This document shows positions 34,988 through 45,766 of a DNA stretch of 64,000 bases, one piece after another. Both the position numbers and the translations under genes were made by a program. Under the pieces are notes generated by a model that was not told the origin of the DNA, did not search any database, and worked only from the letters and a program-made list of their open reading frames with translations. Position 1 is the first letter of the stretch. Every line of letters begins with the position of its first letter. This DNA comes from Talinum fruticosum (lineage: Eukaryota > Streptophyta > Magnoliopsida > Caryophyllales > Talinaceae), in contig JAITYX010000028.1 of assembly GCA_021018815.1 (NCBI GenBank), positions 3,365,001-3,429,000 on the forward strand, written 5' to 3'.

Positions 34988-36519
34988 TTAAGACTCGATA
35001 CATCGCTTTATATATTTCGAGTCATGCAAAAGGAATCGGGTATAACGATGTCATTCATATAGTGTTTTGATTCCAAGGCATTCTCCGTGTCTTAGAAACT
35101 TACTTGAGTGAAATAGTATCTTTTCTATGCGATTCGGCCTTCACTTATCTCTTTAATCGCTTTTCGATTAGCGACTCGGAAAACTTGTTCTTTATTCCGA
35201 GTCCACTCTCACTCGGAATCCGACTTACGGTTATATACTCTATTGTTTGCAAAGTCGGCATTCGTAGTTCTTTTCGTGCTTAGTCTACATCAAGTGTTTC
35301 CCACTCGATATTTGTTAATAGAACTTGATTCTTTGCTTAAGACTAAGTCATATGGAATTCCGAGTGTCATGGTTATTAGACTCGGAAAATTCCATTTCTT
35401 TTCCGACTCGGATAATCTGTTGGTTAATTATCATGATTATTTTATTATCTCGTGTCTAACCTTGGACCAAAGTATTTTATACTTTGAGAACCAAAGTTGT
35501 TTTACTTTTGTAGGTTATTCAATCGAGGATATCTTTTCAAACTACAAAAGTAGGCGGCTTCGAACGTCAAATCACCAGCGAGATATGGCTTTTCACCCTC
35601 CCTGCTCTAGTCCCGAGAAGATTGTGTCGGAAGGCCATGCGCTTCCATATCCGGAAAAGCTGGAACGCCAAGCCTAACGGTGGTTTCCACCTTATTTTTC
35701 AAGACACAACCGATGGTTTTGGGACTTCCAAGAGAGTTAAAACCGTTGTCCAACGTCCATATTTCAACGGATACTTTCCGAGTGACTCGAAAGCCCTTAT
35801 CAACGGTCACGAGAGGACTCTCGGTCAGCAGATGAAGATAACGGCTACTCTGCCTGGTTATCTATAAATAGAAGCCACTTCACAAGACTTGAAGATAGCG
35901 GAACATATTGTCAATACTCCAACTTGAACAAAGTTATTGTATTTACTTTCAATCTTCAACTTACAACTCCTACTCTGTAATTCATTACTTTACGAGTTGT
36001 AAGGTCTTATACTCATTTACAAACACTTCTTACATTCTTTGTAAGGTCCCTTGACTAAGCTGTAAGGGTTAACTCAGCTTAGTTGTCCCCAGCTGTAAGG
36101 GTTATCTCAGCTAGGAAGTACTAGATCGAGATAAGGGAATTTCGAGTCTAGGAAAACGTGTATAGAGTTGTCTAAGGGAGCAACTCGGGTTCGATCAAGT
36201 TCACGGTATTTTGTGGACTCAAAATAGTGGATTTGACTTCGTGTCTGGATTGACACGGGCCGTGGTTTTCTGCCCCGGGAGGGTTTCCACGTAAATTCTC
36301 CGTGTTCTATTTACGAGTTCATTCTAGGCTCGGACGGGCCTGCTGAACGTGTTTATTCCGATTCATTACATTACGAGTCCAATATTTTCCGACCCCTTGC
36401 TTAGACTCGGAATCTGTTTTGACTCTTCTCTGTCAAAAGGTGTGTGCTTCCGAAAAGAATTTTTCATCACCCTATTCACCCCCTCTAGTGTGACTCGGAC
36501 TCTCCCGAGCAAACCTTCA
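34988..36519 (+). repeat. 5' LTR of element A
   Basis: 1532 bp. Starts TTAAGACTCG (the 3' copy has TGAAGACTCG), ends GAGCAAACCTTCA. A strong TATA box TATAAATA is at 35863-35870, in the context 'tatctataaatagaagcc' shared with other family LTRs, so R probably begins about 30 bases downstream. Small differences from the 3' LTR are mostly at CCG/CG sites. Confidence 0.94.
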
Positions 36520-36521
36520 AT

Positions 36522-36533
36522 TGGTATCGAGCC
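36522..36533 (+). other. Primer binding site of element A (initiator Met tRNA)
   Basis: TGGTATCGAGCC, two bases after the LTR end. It matches the common copia PBS TGGTATCAGAGC except for one missing A. The same site reversed is at 48425-48436 in element B. Confidence 0.9.
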
Positions 36534-36578
36534 TAGCCTTTCGAAAGGATCTAACGAGTCCAAAGGTTTAAAGATCGG

Positions 36579-37930
36579 ATGGCTCGGAACACCGGAGAGT
36601 TCGACGAAGGTAGATCTTCCAACAGGCCACCAAAATTCAAAGGTTCAAATTTCGGTCACTTTGGAAGAAGGCGATGGAATGTTTCCTTATGGATCACGAC
36701 GAAGAAGTATAGGAAATCATACAACAAGGAAACTACATCCCAACGAAGACGAGATGAATTCAGAATCCTTCCAAAGACAAGGCTGAGTTCACGCCGGCGA
36801 GGCGAGAGAAGTTCGAAAGAACTTCAAAGCCATGAACATCCTCATGTGCGCCATAAGCTCGGAAGAATATAATCGAGTCTCTGCCTGTGACTCTGCTAAA
36901 GAGGTGTGGGACACTCCGGTCAACACCTACGAAGGTACAAGCCGGGTGAGACAAGCGAAGATCAGCCGGTATCTTCACAAATATGAGCTTTTCAAAATGG
37001 AGCCGAAGAGAACATTACTCGGATGTTCATACGCTTCACCGAGATTACCAACAATCTCAAATCTCCGGGAAAGAAAATCTCCCATGAAGAAATGTGCCGA
37101 AAAATTCTCGAAGCCTACCCAAGAAACGATGGGGTCCGAAGGTAACTGCCATAGAAGAGGCTCGGAACCTCTCACTCTTGAAGCCGGACGAGCTCATTGG
37201 AAAGCTTCGACCCATGAGATACATCCGGAAGAAGAAGATGCTTGAGGTACTTCCAAAAGGAACATCGCGCTTAAAGCCTCGGAATCCAAAGAAGCAAGTC
37301 CAAGCTCCTCCGACTCGGAAGATGATCCCATGGCACTTATTGCAAGAGGCTTCAAGAGAATGATGAAGCACAAAAATGGGATAAAAGGCCAAAAGAAGAA
37401 TTCTACAAAAAGGACAAGAGAGACGAGAAAAGGTAAGTTTTCTTCACCCTCAAAGTTATCCTTGTCTAAAAATTCTGGATGTTTTGAATGTGGCAGCAAA
37501 GACCACATAGTCAAGGACTGTCCAAAACGAAGAAGGGACAGGAAGAAGAAAAAGGCCATGATGGCAACATGGAGTGACGAGGACTCATCCGAAGACGACG
37601 AAGACTCGAGATGACTCGAAGTGTCCGATGGCAATTTCGACTCGGAAGTCGAAAGAGAGTCGGACTCGGACTCGAACAACGAGGAAACCGATCCTCAAGT
37701 GGTAATAAACTACTTCCTCAAATTTTCCAAAGTTGATTTAGCTAAATACATCTTCACTTTGGAAGAAAAGTCCAATTCGATTCCTCTCATTTCAAGGAAC
37801 AACTGGAGTCAATCACTTCGAGAGCGTCTTTTAAAAAATGAATTGGAAAAACTAAGACTCACACTCGGAGAACTCAAGACAAGTGCTCAAACTAATGAGG
37901 CCGAGTCCGAGTTACTCGAGAAAAGAAAAT
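36579..37930 (+). pseudogene. Copia gag of element A
   Basis: ATG at 36579 starts 'MARNTGEFDEGRSSNRPPKF'. A single-base change near 36660 shifts the frame, so the expected 'HW.KAMECFLMDHDEEVWE' segment is seen only in a second frame. 'MNILMCAISSEEYNRVSACD' and 'AKISRYLHKYELFKME' (36832-37010) are the typical UBN2/gag core. A further shift near 37005 follows. The zinc knuckle CFECGSKDHIVKDC (CX2CX4HX4C) is at about 37477-37518, followed by the basic RRRDRKKKK tract and an acidic, Ser/Asp-rich segment. Capsid and nucleocapsid order is conserved. The chain of frameshifts argues against a functional Gag from this copy. Confidence 0.88.
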
Positions 37931-38403
37931 GAGCAAGCTGAAACGAAGCTCATTGAGTCTCAAGATCTAGTTTTAAAGTTTTCTCAAGGACGAGAAGAAC
38001 CTTGATATGCTCTTAGGATCACAATGTGTCTCATTTCGAAAAGAAGGTCTTGGTTTCAACAAAGAGGAAGAATCTAATTCTTACTCGGAATTGTTCAAAA
38101 AGGATTCCGAAGCTGTTAAGTTCAAAAGGCTGAGCATGGTCCCATTCACAAAAATGAAAGGAGGACTAAACCCATACCTATTTACAAAAAGAAACCATTT
38201 TCCTCTGTTTCAAAAGGAAAGGTTTTTAAAAGGAAAGAGACACGAGACTCGGTTCTCCGAAAGAAGGAGACTCGGAATCGGACTAAACCCAAAGTCATTC
38301 AAATCTGGGTTCCGAAGCACCTTCTTCCTCGAGAAAAGGACCACGATAAGGAATGTTACTTGGGTTCGTTAGAGGAAGTGAGAAGGGTTAGATTCTCTCT
38401 GTT
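37931..38403 (+). pseudogene. Gag-pol linker of element A
   Basis: Decayed or poorly conserved linker between gag and protease. Readable pieces: 'KNLDMLLGSQCVSFRKEGLG' area at 37993-38060, a Lys-rich middle, and 'KVIQIWVPKHLLPREK' (about 38292-38340), where QIWVPK is usual just upstream of the protease in SIRE-type elements. Confidence 0.65.
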
Positions 38404-38790
38404 TTGCGGAGTCACTCGGAAAAGATCAAAAGGACACCGGTACCGGACAGCGGATGTTCTCGACACATGTCGGGTGACCAAGGACTCTTTTACGAGCTGA
38501 AGTCATATAAAGGAGGAAAGGTGACCTTTGGAGATGACAGCAAGGGCAAGATAGTGGGCATTGGGAAGATTGGTAATGGAAACAATCCGGTGAGCCCGAG
38601 TCTACCTTGTCAAAGGACTAAAGTACAACCTACTTAGCATCTCCCGACTTTGTGACAAAGGTCAAGAGGTAAAATTCACTCAATCCAAGTGCTACATCAC
38701 GGATGAGACCACCAAAGAGGTAAAGCTCTCGGGTAAGAGATCGGGTAATACCTACATCATTCCTCTCTCGACCCAAGTCGGAACTTATCA
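38404..38790 (+). pseudogene. Copia aspartic protease of element A
   Basis: Reads 'TPVPDSGCSRHMSGDQGLF' (38434-38490); DSG is the catalytic triad of copia proteases and DSGCSRHM is family-typical. 'YKGGKVTFGDDSKGKIVGIG' follows (38508-38567), then a frame change. The downstream 'YNLLSISRLCDKGQEVKF' continues in another frame to about 38680. The normal Trp-Tyr-Leu before DSG is absent (VP instead). Confidence 0.85.
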
Positions 38791-39900
38791 TGTTTAAAAG
38801 CATATCTTCAAGATGATTCTTGGATTTGGCATCGTAGATTAGGTCATATTAGCATGCTTACTATCAAAAAGCTTGCATCTCTTGAGTCCGGTTAGAGGAT
38901 TACCTAAGCGTGCGTTTGAGAAGGATAAAGTATGTGGAGCATGCACCAAAGGGAAACAAGTCGAGATCTTCATTCAAATCCTCGAAGACAGTTTCCACAT
39001 CCAACGTGCTTGAATTACTACACATGGACTTATGTGGTGAAATCCTGTAAAGAGTCTCGGAGGTAAATCTTACATACTTGTTATTATTGATGATTTTTCA
39101 AGATTTACCTGGGTGTGTTTTCCGAAGCATAAGAATGAGGCTTTTAAGGAGTTCGAGCAAGCTCTGTAGAAAGATTCAAGTTGAGTCTCGGACTCAGATT
39201 CAAAAGATTCGAACCGACCATGGAAGGGAGTTCGACTACTCGGAATTCTCGAGTTTTGTGACAAGAATGGAATTTCTCACAACTTCTCAGCACCCAGAAC
39301 TCCTCAGCGAGAATGGAGTAGTTGAGAGAAAGAACAGAACCCTTGAAGAAATAGCAAGGACGATGATGATTGAACACAACTTGCCTTACTATTTGCAGGC
39401 GGAGGCGATAAACACGGCCAACTACACTCTCAATCGATGCCTCATCGGACCCATTCTGAAGAAAACACCTTATGAGCTCTACAAAGGAAGGAAGCCAAAT
39501 ATTTCCTATTTCGGATCTTTCGGGTGTAAGTGCTTTGTCCACAACAACGGTAAGGATCATCGACTAAGTTTGATGCTCGATCGAGACGAAGGAATTTTTC
39601 TAGGTTATTCTTCTCATAGCAAAGCTTATCGTATATTCAACAAAAGAACTAACAAAGTGGAAGAAAGTATCCACGTAGTGTTTGATGAGCTTGAACAGGG
39701 GAAACCAAGTGAATCTTCATACTCGAACCGAAGCTCGGAAAGGATGATGACGAAGATGAGTCTATAAAGACTCGAAGGAGACCACTCGGAACGAGGAAGC
39801 TCGGAATGAGACAACTCAAGAGGTCGCTCGAACGAGCAAGTCGGTGAAGAAGATCACTTAGAGCAAGCTTCGAAGATCAAGCAATTCAACCAACAAACCT
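38791..39900 (+). pseudogene. Copia integrase of element A
   Basis: The GAG-pre-integrase/zinc region 'DSWIWHRRLGHISMLTIKKL' is at 38813-38872 and 'KVCGACTKGKQV' near 38930-38965, giving the HHCC finger. The first catalytic Asp lies in 'LLHMDLCGE' (39013-39039). A 229-codon open segment (39078-39767) carries 'IRTDHGREFDYSEF' (second Asp), 'ENGVVERKNRTLEEIARTM' (Glu) and 'FLGYSSHSKAYRIFNKRTN'. The frame changes between zinc finger and core and after 39767. Integrase inserts the cDNA with the 5-bp stagger that is seen as the AATTC duplication. Confidence 0.9.
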
Positions 39901-40059
39901 GGTGAATCAAAGGACTGGTAAAGCATTCAAATTTACTTCTAGTCATCCCCAAGAAAACATTATTTCGATATCAACGAGTGGGGTAAGAACTCGCTCTTCT
40001 CTTCATAATCTATGTGCATTCACTGCATTCATTTCACTAACTCGAACCCAAAAATGCAC

Positions 40060-40884
40060 TAGAAGCCCTTAATGAACCCGAATGGGTAGAGGCCATGCAA
40101 GAAGAGCTGAATCAATTCGAGAGAAACCAAGTCCGGACTCGACCAACCGACCTTCGACCACCCAGTTATAGGAACCAAATGGGTTTTCAAAAACAAACTG
40201 GATGAGGGTGGAGTAGTAGTCGAAACAAGGCTAGACTTGTAGCTCGGGGTTACAATCAAGAGGAAGGAATTGATTGTGGGGAAACCTTTGCACCAGTAGC
40301 TAGAATTGAAGCCATTAGAATACTCGTTGGCATTTGCATCCTGCATGCATATTAAATTATATCAAATGGATGTTAAGTGTGCCTTTCTCAATGGTTTTAT
40401 TGAAGAAGAGGTCTATGTCGAGCGACCTCCTGGTTTTGAAAACTCGGAATTTCCAAATCATGTTTTCAAACTTCATAAGGCTCTCTATAGTCTTAAGCAA
40501 GCCCCTAGAGCTTGGTATGAAAGACTGAGCGACTTTCACGGTTCGAAATGATTTCAAAAGAGGTCAGATTGACAAAACTCTATTCATAAAGACCAAAGGG
40601 AAAGATTTTCTCATTGTTCAAATATATGTTGATGATATAATTTTCGGTGCTACTAATGAATTTACGTGCGAGAATTTTACGAGTTGATGAGTCAAGAGTT
40701 CCAAATGAGCATGATGGGAGAACTCAACTTTTTCCTTGGGCTGCAAATCAAACAAGACAAAGATGGAATCTTTGTCCATCAATCAAAGTACACCAAGGAA
40801 CTGCTGAAGAAATACAAACTTCAAGATGCAAAGCACGCATCTACTCCTATGAGCGACGAGTATAAAACTCGACTCGGATGAAAC
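40060..40884 (+). pseudogene. Copia reverse transcriptase of element A
   Basis: 'ALNEPEWVEAMQEELNQFE' opens the domain near 40068. '[20 protein letters not shown]' with the first catalytic Asp is at 40360-40420, '[15 protein letters not shown]' at 40483-40527, and the YVDD box at 40625-40636 ('IYVDDIIFG') in a different frame. 'GELNFFLGLQIKQDKDGIFV' and 'KYTKELLKKYKLQDAKHAST' follow (40718-40850). At least three frameshifts divide the domain: near 40145-40225, 40530-40560 and 40660. Confidence 0.9.
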
Positions 40885-41568
40885 GAGTAAAGCAGTAGAT
40901 CGAAACTCTATCGAGGTATGATTGGATCACTGCTATATCTTACTTCAAGCGGACCGGATATAATGTTCGGTGTTTGTTTATGTGCACGATTTCAATCTAA
41001 TCCAAAAGAATCACATCTCATCTGCGGTGAAGAGAATATTCGAGATATCTTGCGAGCACTCGGAATCTAGGACTGTGGTACTCCGGAGACTCGGAGCCGA
41101 GTCGGCTGGGTACTCGAGACGCGGACTACGCAGGATACAAAGTTGATCGAAAGAGCACATCCGGAGCTTGCCGGTTTCAGGTCAATCCCTAATATCCCGG
41201 CACTCAAAGAAGCAAAACTCGGTAGCTCTATCAAGCTGCGAAAGCTGAATATATTGCCATTGGAGCTTGTTGCGCTCGGATTCTCTGGATAAAACAACAC
41301 TTGAAGGATCTCGGACTATGTCTCTACTCGGTTCCAATCAAGTGTGACAATCAAAGCGCAATCGGTATCACTAAGAATCCTGTCCGAGCACTAAAAAACA
41401 AAGCATATTGAAGTCGGGTATCATTTCTTACGCGATCACTCGGAAAAGGGTGACATTACACTTGAATTCATTCCTACTAATCTTCAATTAGCTGATATCT
41501 TTACTAAGCCTCTTGGTGAAGATCAATTGCATTTTATTCGGAATGAGCTTGGTATGTTAAATGCTTAG
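40885..41568 (+). pseudogene. Copia RNase H of element A
   Basis: 'GSLLYLTSSGPDIMFGVCLC' (40926-40985) is the usual RT/RNase H junction. The central part is shifted. 'SIKCDNQSAIGITKNPV' with the catalytic Asp is at about 41333-41383, followed by 'HIEVRYHFLRDHSEKGDITL' (near 41405-41465) and 'IPTNLQLADIFTKPLGEDQL' (near 41470-41530), ending 'ELGMLNA' and a stop at about 41568. Position and C-terminal motif show that pol is complete in extent though not in frame. Confidence 0.88.
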
Positions 41569-42212
41569 TTTCGCGTTATGATTCTTGCATTTTTACTGTG
41601 CTATGTGCTTTAGTTGTCAATAACCATTGGTTCGATTGATCATGTGATACTTGGGCTGATAGTTATTTCGTGTTTACGAGTCACTCAGAAACTTTTACGA
41701 GTCAAACTCGGACGTAGAGAAAATTGGACATCAAATTTTACGAAGCTATCTCTAGAACAGTGGAGAGTTTCGGATTATAATTTCAAACTCTTTTTCTCTC
41801 TCTTTCTCGAGCGCTGCGATCGGATCTTAACCGCAGATTTCAAACCATTGTTATCTCAACCGTTGAAGAAGAAGCTGTCACACGGGCATTAATGATCGAT
41901 GGACGGGTAAGACGGAACGGAGTTACTTAACGGATAGTGAACGGGCGCGCGTATTCTTTATAAATAACGTCTATCCATCTCTCTCTTGGTACTCTCAAAC
42001 TCCTTCCCTCTCAAACGAAAACCTTCTCGCGGAAGTTCTCTACGTGAACAGTGTTCCCTTGATCGTCTGCAAGCGTCGAAGAAGCTCTCTCTCTCTCGTA
42101 AGTTTTCATTGCTCTCTTCTCATTTTCTTCTACCATTTTCGTTTTCTTCTCTTCTACACCTCCATCTCTTTCTCTTTCTCTTTCGAAAAGTTTCATCTTT
42201 TCATCTCTCACA
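41569..42212 (+). other. Spacer between pol and ORF3 of element A
   Basis: 644 bp without coding signal. It ends in a pyrimidine-rich stretch (42080-42210) before the ORF3 ATG and contains a TATA box. It has no equivalent in ordinary copia elements. Confidence 0.7.
41959..41966 (+). promoter_or_regulatory. Candidate internal TATA box for ORF3
   Basis: TATAAATA in 'attctttataaataacg', about 250 bases before the ORF3 ATG and followed by CT-rich sequence ('ctctctcttgg') of the Y-patch kind seen at plant transcription starts. It is the same octamer as in the LTR promoters (35863 and 45110). A role as a promoter is inference; it would let ORF3 be expressed from its own transcript. Confidence 0.45.
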
Positions 42213-43900
42213 ATGCCTAAAAGAGGAAACCACCCCGACTTTCGGGTTTCTTCATCCTCCAAAAGCCCCGCACCAACAAGCCGAAAGCTCAACCCCTTCA
42301 AAACCCATTGTCACCCGAGCATCTCGCGTCTGGACGACAAGTTCTTCCCAACAACCAAATTTTCTTGGTTGTCCAACATCCAAACCACGGGAGTCTACCA
42401 TTTCTTGTGTTTCGGCGAGTTCATCTATCCCGAACTCGTTTCGAGTTTTATACTCACCTCTCCCACTCCGAAAATGTTCTAACCTCTAGGGTTCGGAACA
42501 TTACCGTTCAGTATCAACACCTCTCTCCTTCACCGTCTGTTCAAAGTTTCTTCTCTTTTCTTGAACAGCAACCCTATCCCTTCACTCGAAGTCGCCGACG
42601 ACTTCTTTGAAAAATACGCTAAAGAATTCTCTCGGGTCCGGAAAGAACTTTTACGTGACTCGGTTGAAGTCGAAGCCGAGCTTCGTGTTTCCTGCCGATG
42701 AGAACCTTCTTCTCTCGGCATTCTAGCAAGGAGAACCCCAACTCCAAGCACCTCAAAGCCCTCTTCGATATCCCGGAGGGATACGAAGTCGACCTCTTCC
42801 CCTCCATCATTGAGCGGATGGCCGCTGTGCCGGCTCGGCTTCAAACCAAGAAGAACACCTCCCTTCCTTTCGGTGCTCTTCTCACCCTTGTCTTCAAACA
42901 ATTCAAAGTTCCTCTTCCTCTCGACCCTAACGCGGTGTCCGAGGCGGCCATTGTGGTCGGCAAGAAGGAACTCCGAGGGTACGGATACCGGGAAACCAAC
43001 CCCGGTGTGCGGGTTCACAACTCGGAGCCGAGGCCTCCTTCTCCACCTCGGACTCGAAATCAACCCCTCTCCCTCTTCCCTCTTCACCTGGTGGTGCCTC
43101 CACCTCCGAGTGCTTCCAAATCTCTCTCAGCCCTCTTGTCTCCTGTCTTCATGGACAAGATCACCTCTGTGTCCTCCGATTTCGGAGACATGCTCGAAGG
43201 TTTCAAATCTGTCCTTCGAGGTCGACCATCAACCAAAAGACCGGTCGAGTCCCAAATCCGAGAGCAGCGAGTCTCTCGTTATTGAGATGAGAGAGCTGGT
43301 TAAGGAGCGAAGGAGCTGGCTGAGCTCCTCGAGAGAGACGGTCCAAGGCCGCTCGGGACCCGGAAGACTCGGACCCATCCGAGGCGTCTTCGAGCCCGAG
43401 CTCGACCTCCTCGGAGAGCGAGGAAGCCGAGGAAGCGAGAGGAAGAAGCGGAAGATGCAGCGGAGGACGCCGAGGAACCTGCAGCTGAGGCGGCTCCTTC
43501 CGGGCAAAGGGAAGAAGAGGCCGTGGCAACTGCTGAGGGACAGCCTGCTCCCAAGCTCAAATCGCTGTACTCGGCTCGGACGGCGATGCGAGTGGGTCGG
43601 AAGATCTCGCTCCTCCGGCGAGTCGGCCAGAGCAGCCCCTCCAACCCCGAGGTCCCAAGGGAAGAACCCCTCGATCCACTTTCTCCGGGTCGGCCTCTCG
43701 GAGCCGAGCCCCTGCGAGCTGTTCCGGTTCTCCCTTCGCCGCACTCAAGCACATCGTCAAGATCTTATCGGCGCCGGCGCACCTCCGCCTCCACTCGAAA
43801 TCCCCTCCTTCCTAGTTGGAGCCATGCACTTGCGTCACGATTCCTCGGTGCCTCCAGAATTTCGTTTTTCAAAATTTTCTTTTTGTCCGGACAACTTATG
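42213..43900 (+). pseudogene. ORF3 (env-like/extra ORF) of element A
   Basis: ATG at 42213: 'MPKRGNHPDFRVSSSSKSP'. The first 89 codons include 'YHFLCFGEFIYPELV'. Frames then change: 'FYTHLSHSENVLTSRVRN' (42444-42500), then 'ADDFFEKYAKEFS' near 42594-42632, then an open stretch 42698-43285 with 'LKALFDIPEGYEVDLFPSII' and 'PFGALLTLVFKQFKVPLPLD'. After 43285 a Glu/Ser-rich segment and a Pro-rich tail follow. The 'YPELV..FY..L...LTSRV' pattern resembles what I remember of a plant transposon-associated domain rather than an envelope glycoprotein; no signal peptide or membrane segment is evident. A 394-codon frame at 42810-43994 is an off-frame shadow. Homologues lie at 1-1400, 3300-3960 and 63540-64000. 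Confidence 0.75.
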
Positions 43901-44224
43901 TGTATTATTTGTACTTTTCTCCCTTCTTTTTGTTTCTTGTTTTTCTTTGAAAGGCAAGGGGAGAAATGTAGTCGAAACTGGTTGTCTTGTCTAGGGGGAG
44001 TTCTTTCCGCCCTTGTAATTTTTTTAAAATGAACTGAATGCATTTCTTTATTAATTTATGAGTTCTTTATTTTACGAGTTAATGAGTTCAAGCATACTTT
44101 ATTTTGCTACGATATAGCATACATTGCTCCGATTCATTTAATATGCCTTACTTTTACTCAAACTACTCGGAATCATTCTATTTCCCTCTAACAAAGTTTC
44201 GTTTAAGTATGGAATGCCTTTCAT
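43901..44224 (+). other. 3' untranslated region of element A
   Basis: AT-rich, with the 'ggcaaggggagaaatg' segment also seen after ORF3 in element D (near 1390). No coding signal. Confidence 0.6.
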
Positions 44225-44238
44225 CAAAAAGGGGAGAT
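44225..44238 (+). other. Polypurine tract of element A
   Basis: 'caaaaaggggagat' immediately before TGAAGACTCGAG of the 3' LTR. Confidence 0.9.
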
Positions 44239-45766
44239 TGAAGACTCGAGACATCTGCTTTATATATTTACGAGTCATGCAAAAGGAATCGGGTATAACG
44301 ATGTCATTCATATAGTGTTTTGATTCCAAGGCATTCTCTGTGTCTTAGAAACTTACTTGAGTGAAATAGTATCTTTTCTATGCGATTCGGCCTTCACTTA
44401 TCTCTTTAATCGCTTTCGGTTAGCGACTCGGAAAACTTGTTCTTTATTACGAGTCCACTCTCACTCAAAATCGACTTACGGTTATATACTCTATTGTTTG
44501 CAAAGTCGGCATTCGTAGTTCTTTTCGTGCTTAGTCTACATCAAGTGTTTCCCACTCGATATTTGTTAATAGAACTTGATTCTTTGCTTAAGACTAAGTC
44601 ATATGGAATTCCGAGTGTCATGGTTATTAGACTCGGAAAATTCCATTTCTTTTACGACTCGGATAATCTGTTGGTTAATTATCATGATTATTTTATTATC
44701 CGTGTCTAACCTTGGACCAAAGTATTTTATACTTTGAGAACCAAAGTTGTTTTACTTTTGTAGGTTATTCAATCGAGGATATCTTTTCAAACTACAAAAG
44801 TAGGCGGCTTCGAACGTCAAATCACCAGCGAGATATGGCTTTTCACCCTCCCTGCTCTAGTCCCAGAAGATTGTGTCGGAAGCCGTGCGCTTCCATATCC
44901 GGAAAAGCTGGAACGCTAAGCCTAACGGTGGTTTCCACCTTATTTTTCAAGACACAACCGATGGTTTTGGGACTTCCAAGAGAGTTAAAACCGTTGTCCA
45001 ACGTCCATATTTCAACGGATACTTTCGAGTGACTCGAAAGCCCTTATCAACGGTCACGAGAGGACTCTCGGTCGGCAGATGAAGATAACGGCTACTCTGC
45101 CTGGTTATCTATAAATAGAAGCCACTTCACAAGACTTGAAGATAGCGGAACATATTGTCAATACTCCAACTTGAACAAAGTTATTGTATTTACTTTCAAT
45201 CTTCAACTTACAACTCCTACTCTGTAATTCATTACTTTACGAGTTGTAAGGTCTTGTACTCATTTACAAACACTTCTTACATTCTTTGTAAGGTCCCTTG
45301 ACTAAGCTGTAAGGGTTAACTCAGCTTAGTTGTCCCTAGCTGTAAGGGTTATCTCAGCTAGGAAGTACTAGATCGAGATAAGGGAATTTCGAGTCTAGGA
45401 AAACGTGTATAGAGTTGTCTAAGGGAGCAACTCGGGTTCGATCAAGTTCACGGTATTTTGTGGACTCAAAATAGTGGATTTGACTTCGTGTCTGGATTGA
45501 CACGGGCCGTGGTTTTCTGCCCCGGGAGGGTTTCCACGTAAATTCTCTATGTTCTATTTACGAGTTCATTCTAGGCTCGGACGGGCCTGCTGAACGTGTT
45601 TATTCCGATTCATTACATTACGAGTCCAATATTTTCGACCCCTTGCTTAGACTCGGAATCTGTTTTGACTCTTCTCTGTCAAAAGGTGTGTGCTTCCGAA
45701 AAGAATTTTTCATCACCCTATTCACCCCCTCTAGGGTGACTCGAGACTCTCCTGAGCAAACCTTCA
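44239..45766 (+). repeat. 3' LTR of element A
   Basis: 1528 bp, TGAAGACTCGAG...GAGCAAACCTTCA, with TATAAATA at 45110-45117. Near-identical to the 5' LTR; I count roughly 20-25 differences by eye, several of them single-base gains or losses at CCG/CG. Confidence 0.95.

Larger units (their letters stand above)
34988..45766 (+). mobile_element. Full-length SIRE/Maximus-type Ty1-copia retrotransposon (element A)
   Basis: 10.8 kb, bounded by LTRs at 34988-36519 and 44239-45766 and by a perfect 5-bp duplication AATTC (34983-34987 and 45767-45771). Order: LTR, PBS for initiator Met tRNA, gag, protease, integrase, RT, RNase H, spacer, ORF3, PPT, LTR. It is inserted into the integrase of the minus-strand element B, whose coding resumes exactly on both sides. 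Multiple frameshifts in gag, pol and ORF3 make this copy non-autonomous as read here. Confidence 0.95.

Noticed and set aside
37194..37679. 161-codon minus-strand frame with hydrophobic segment
   Set aside because: Antisense of the gag zinc-knuckle and acidic region of element A, on the wrong strand for the element.
42810..43994. 394-codon open frame across ORF3 of element A
   Set aside because: It overlaps the recognised ORF3 frame (42698-43285), lacks motifs and is Arg/Ser/Pro-rich from GC-rich composition; a shadow frame.
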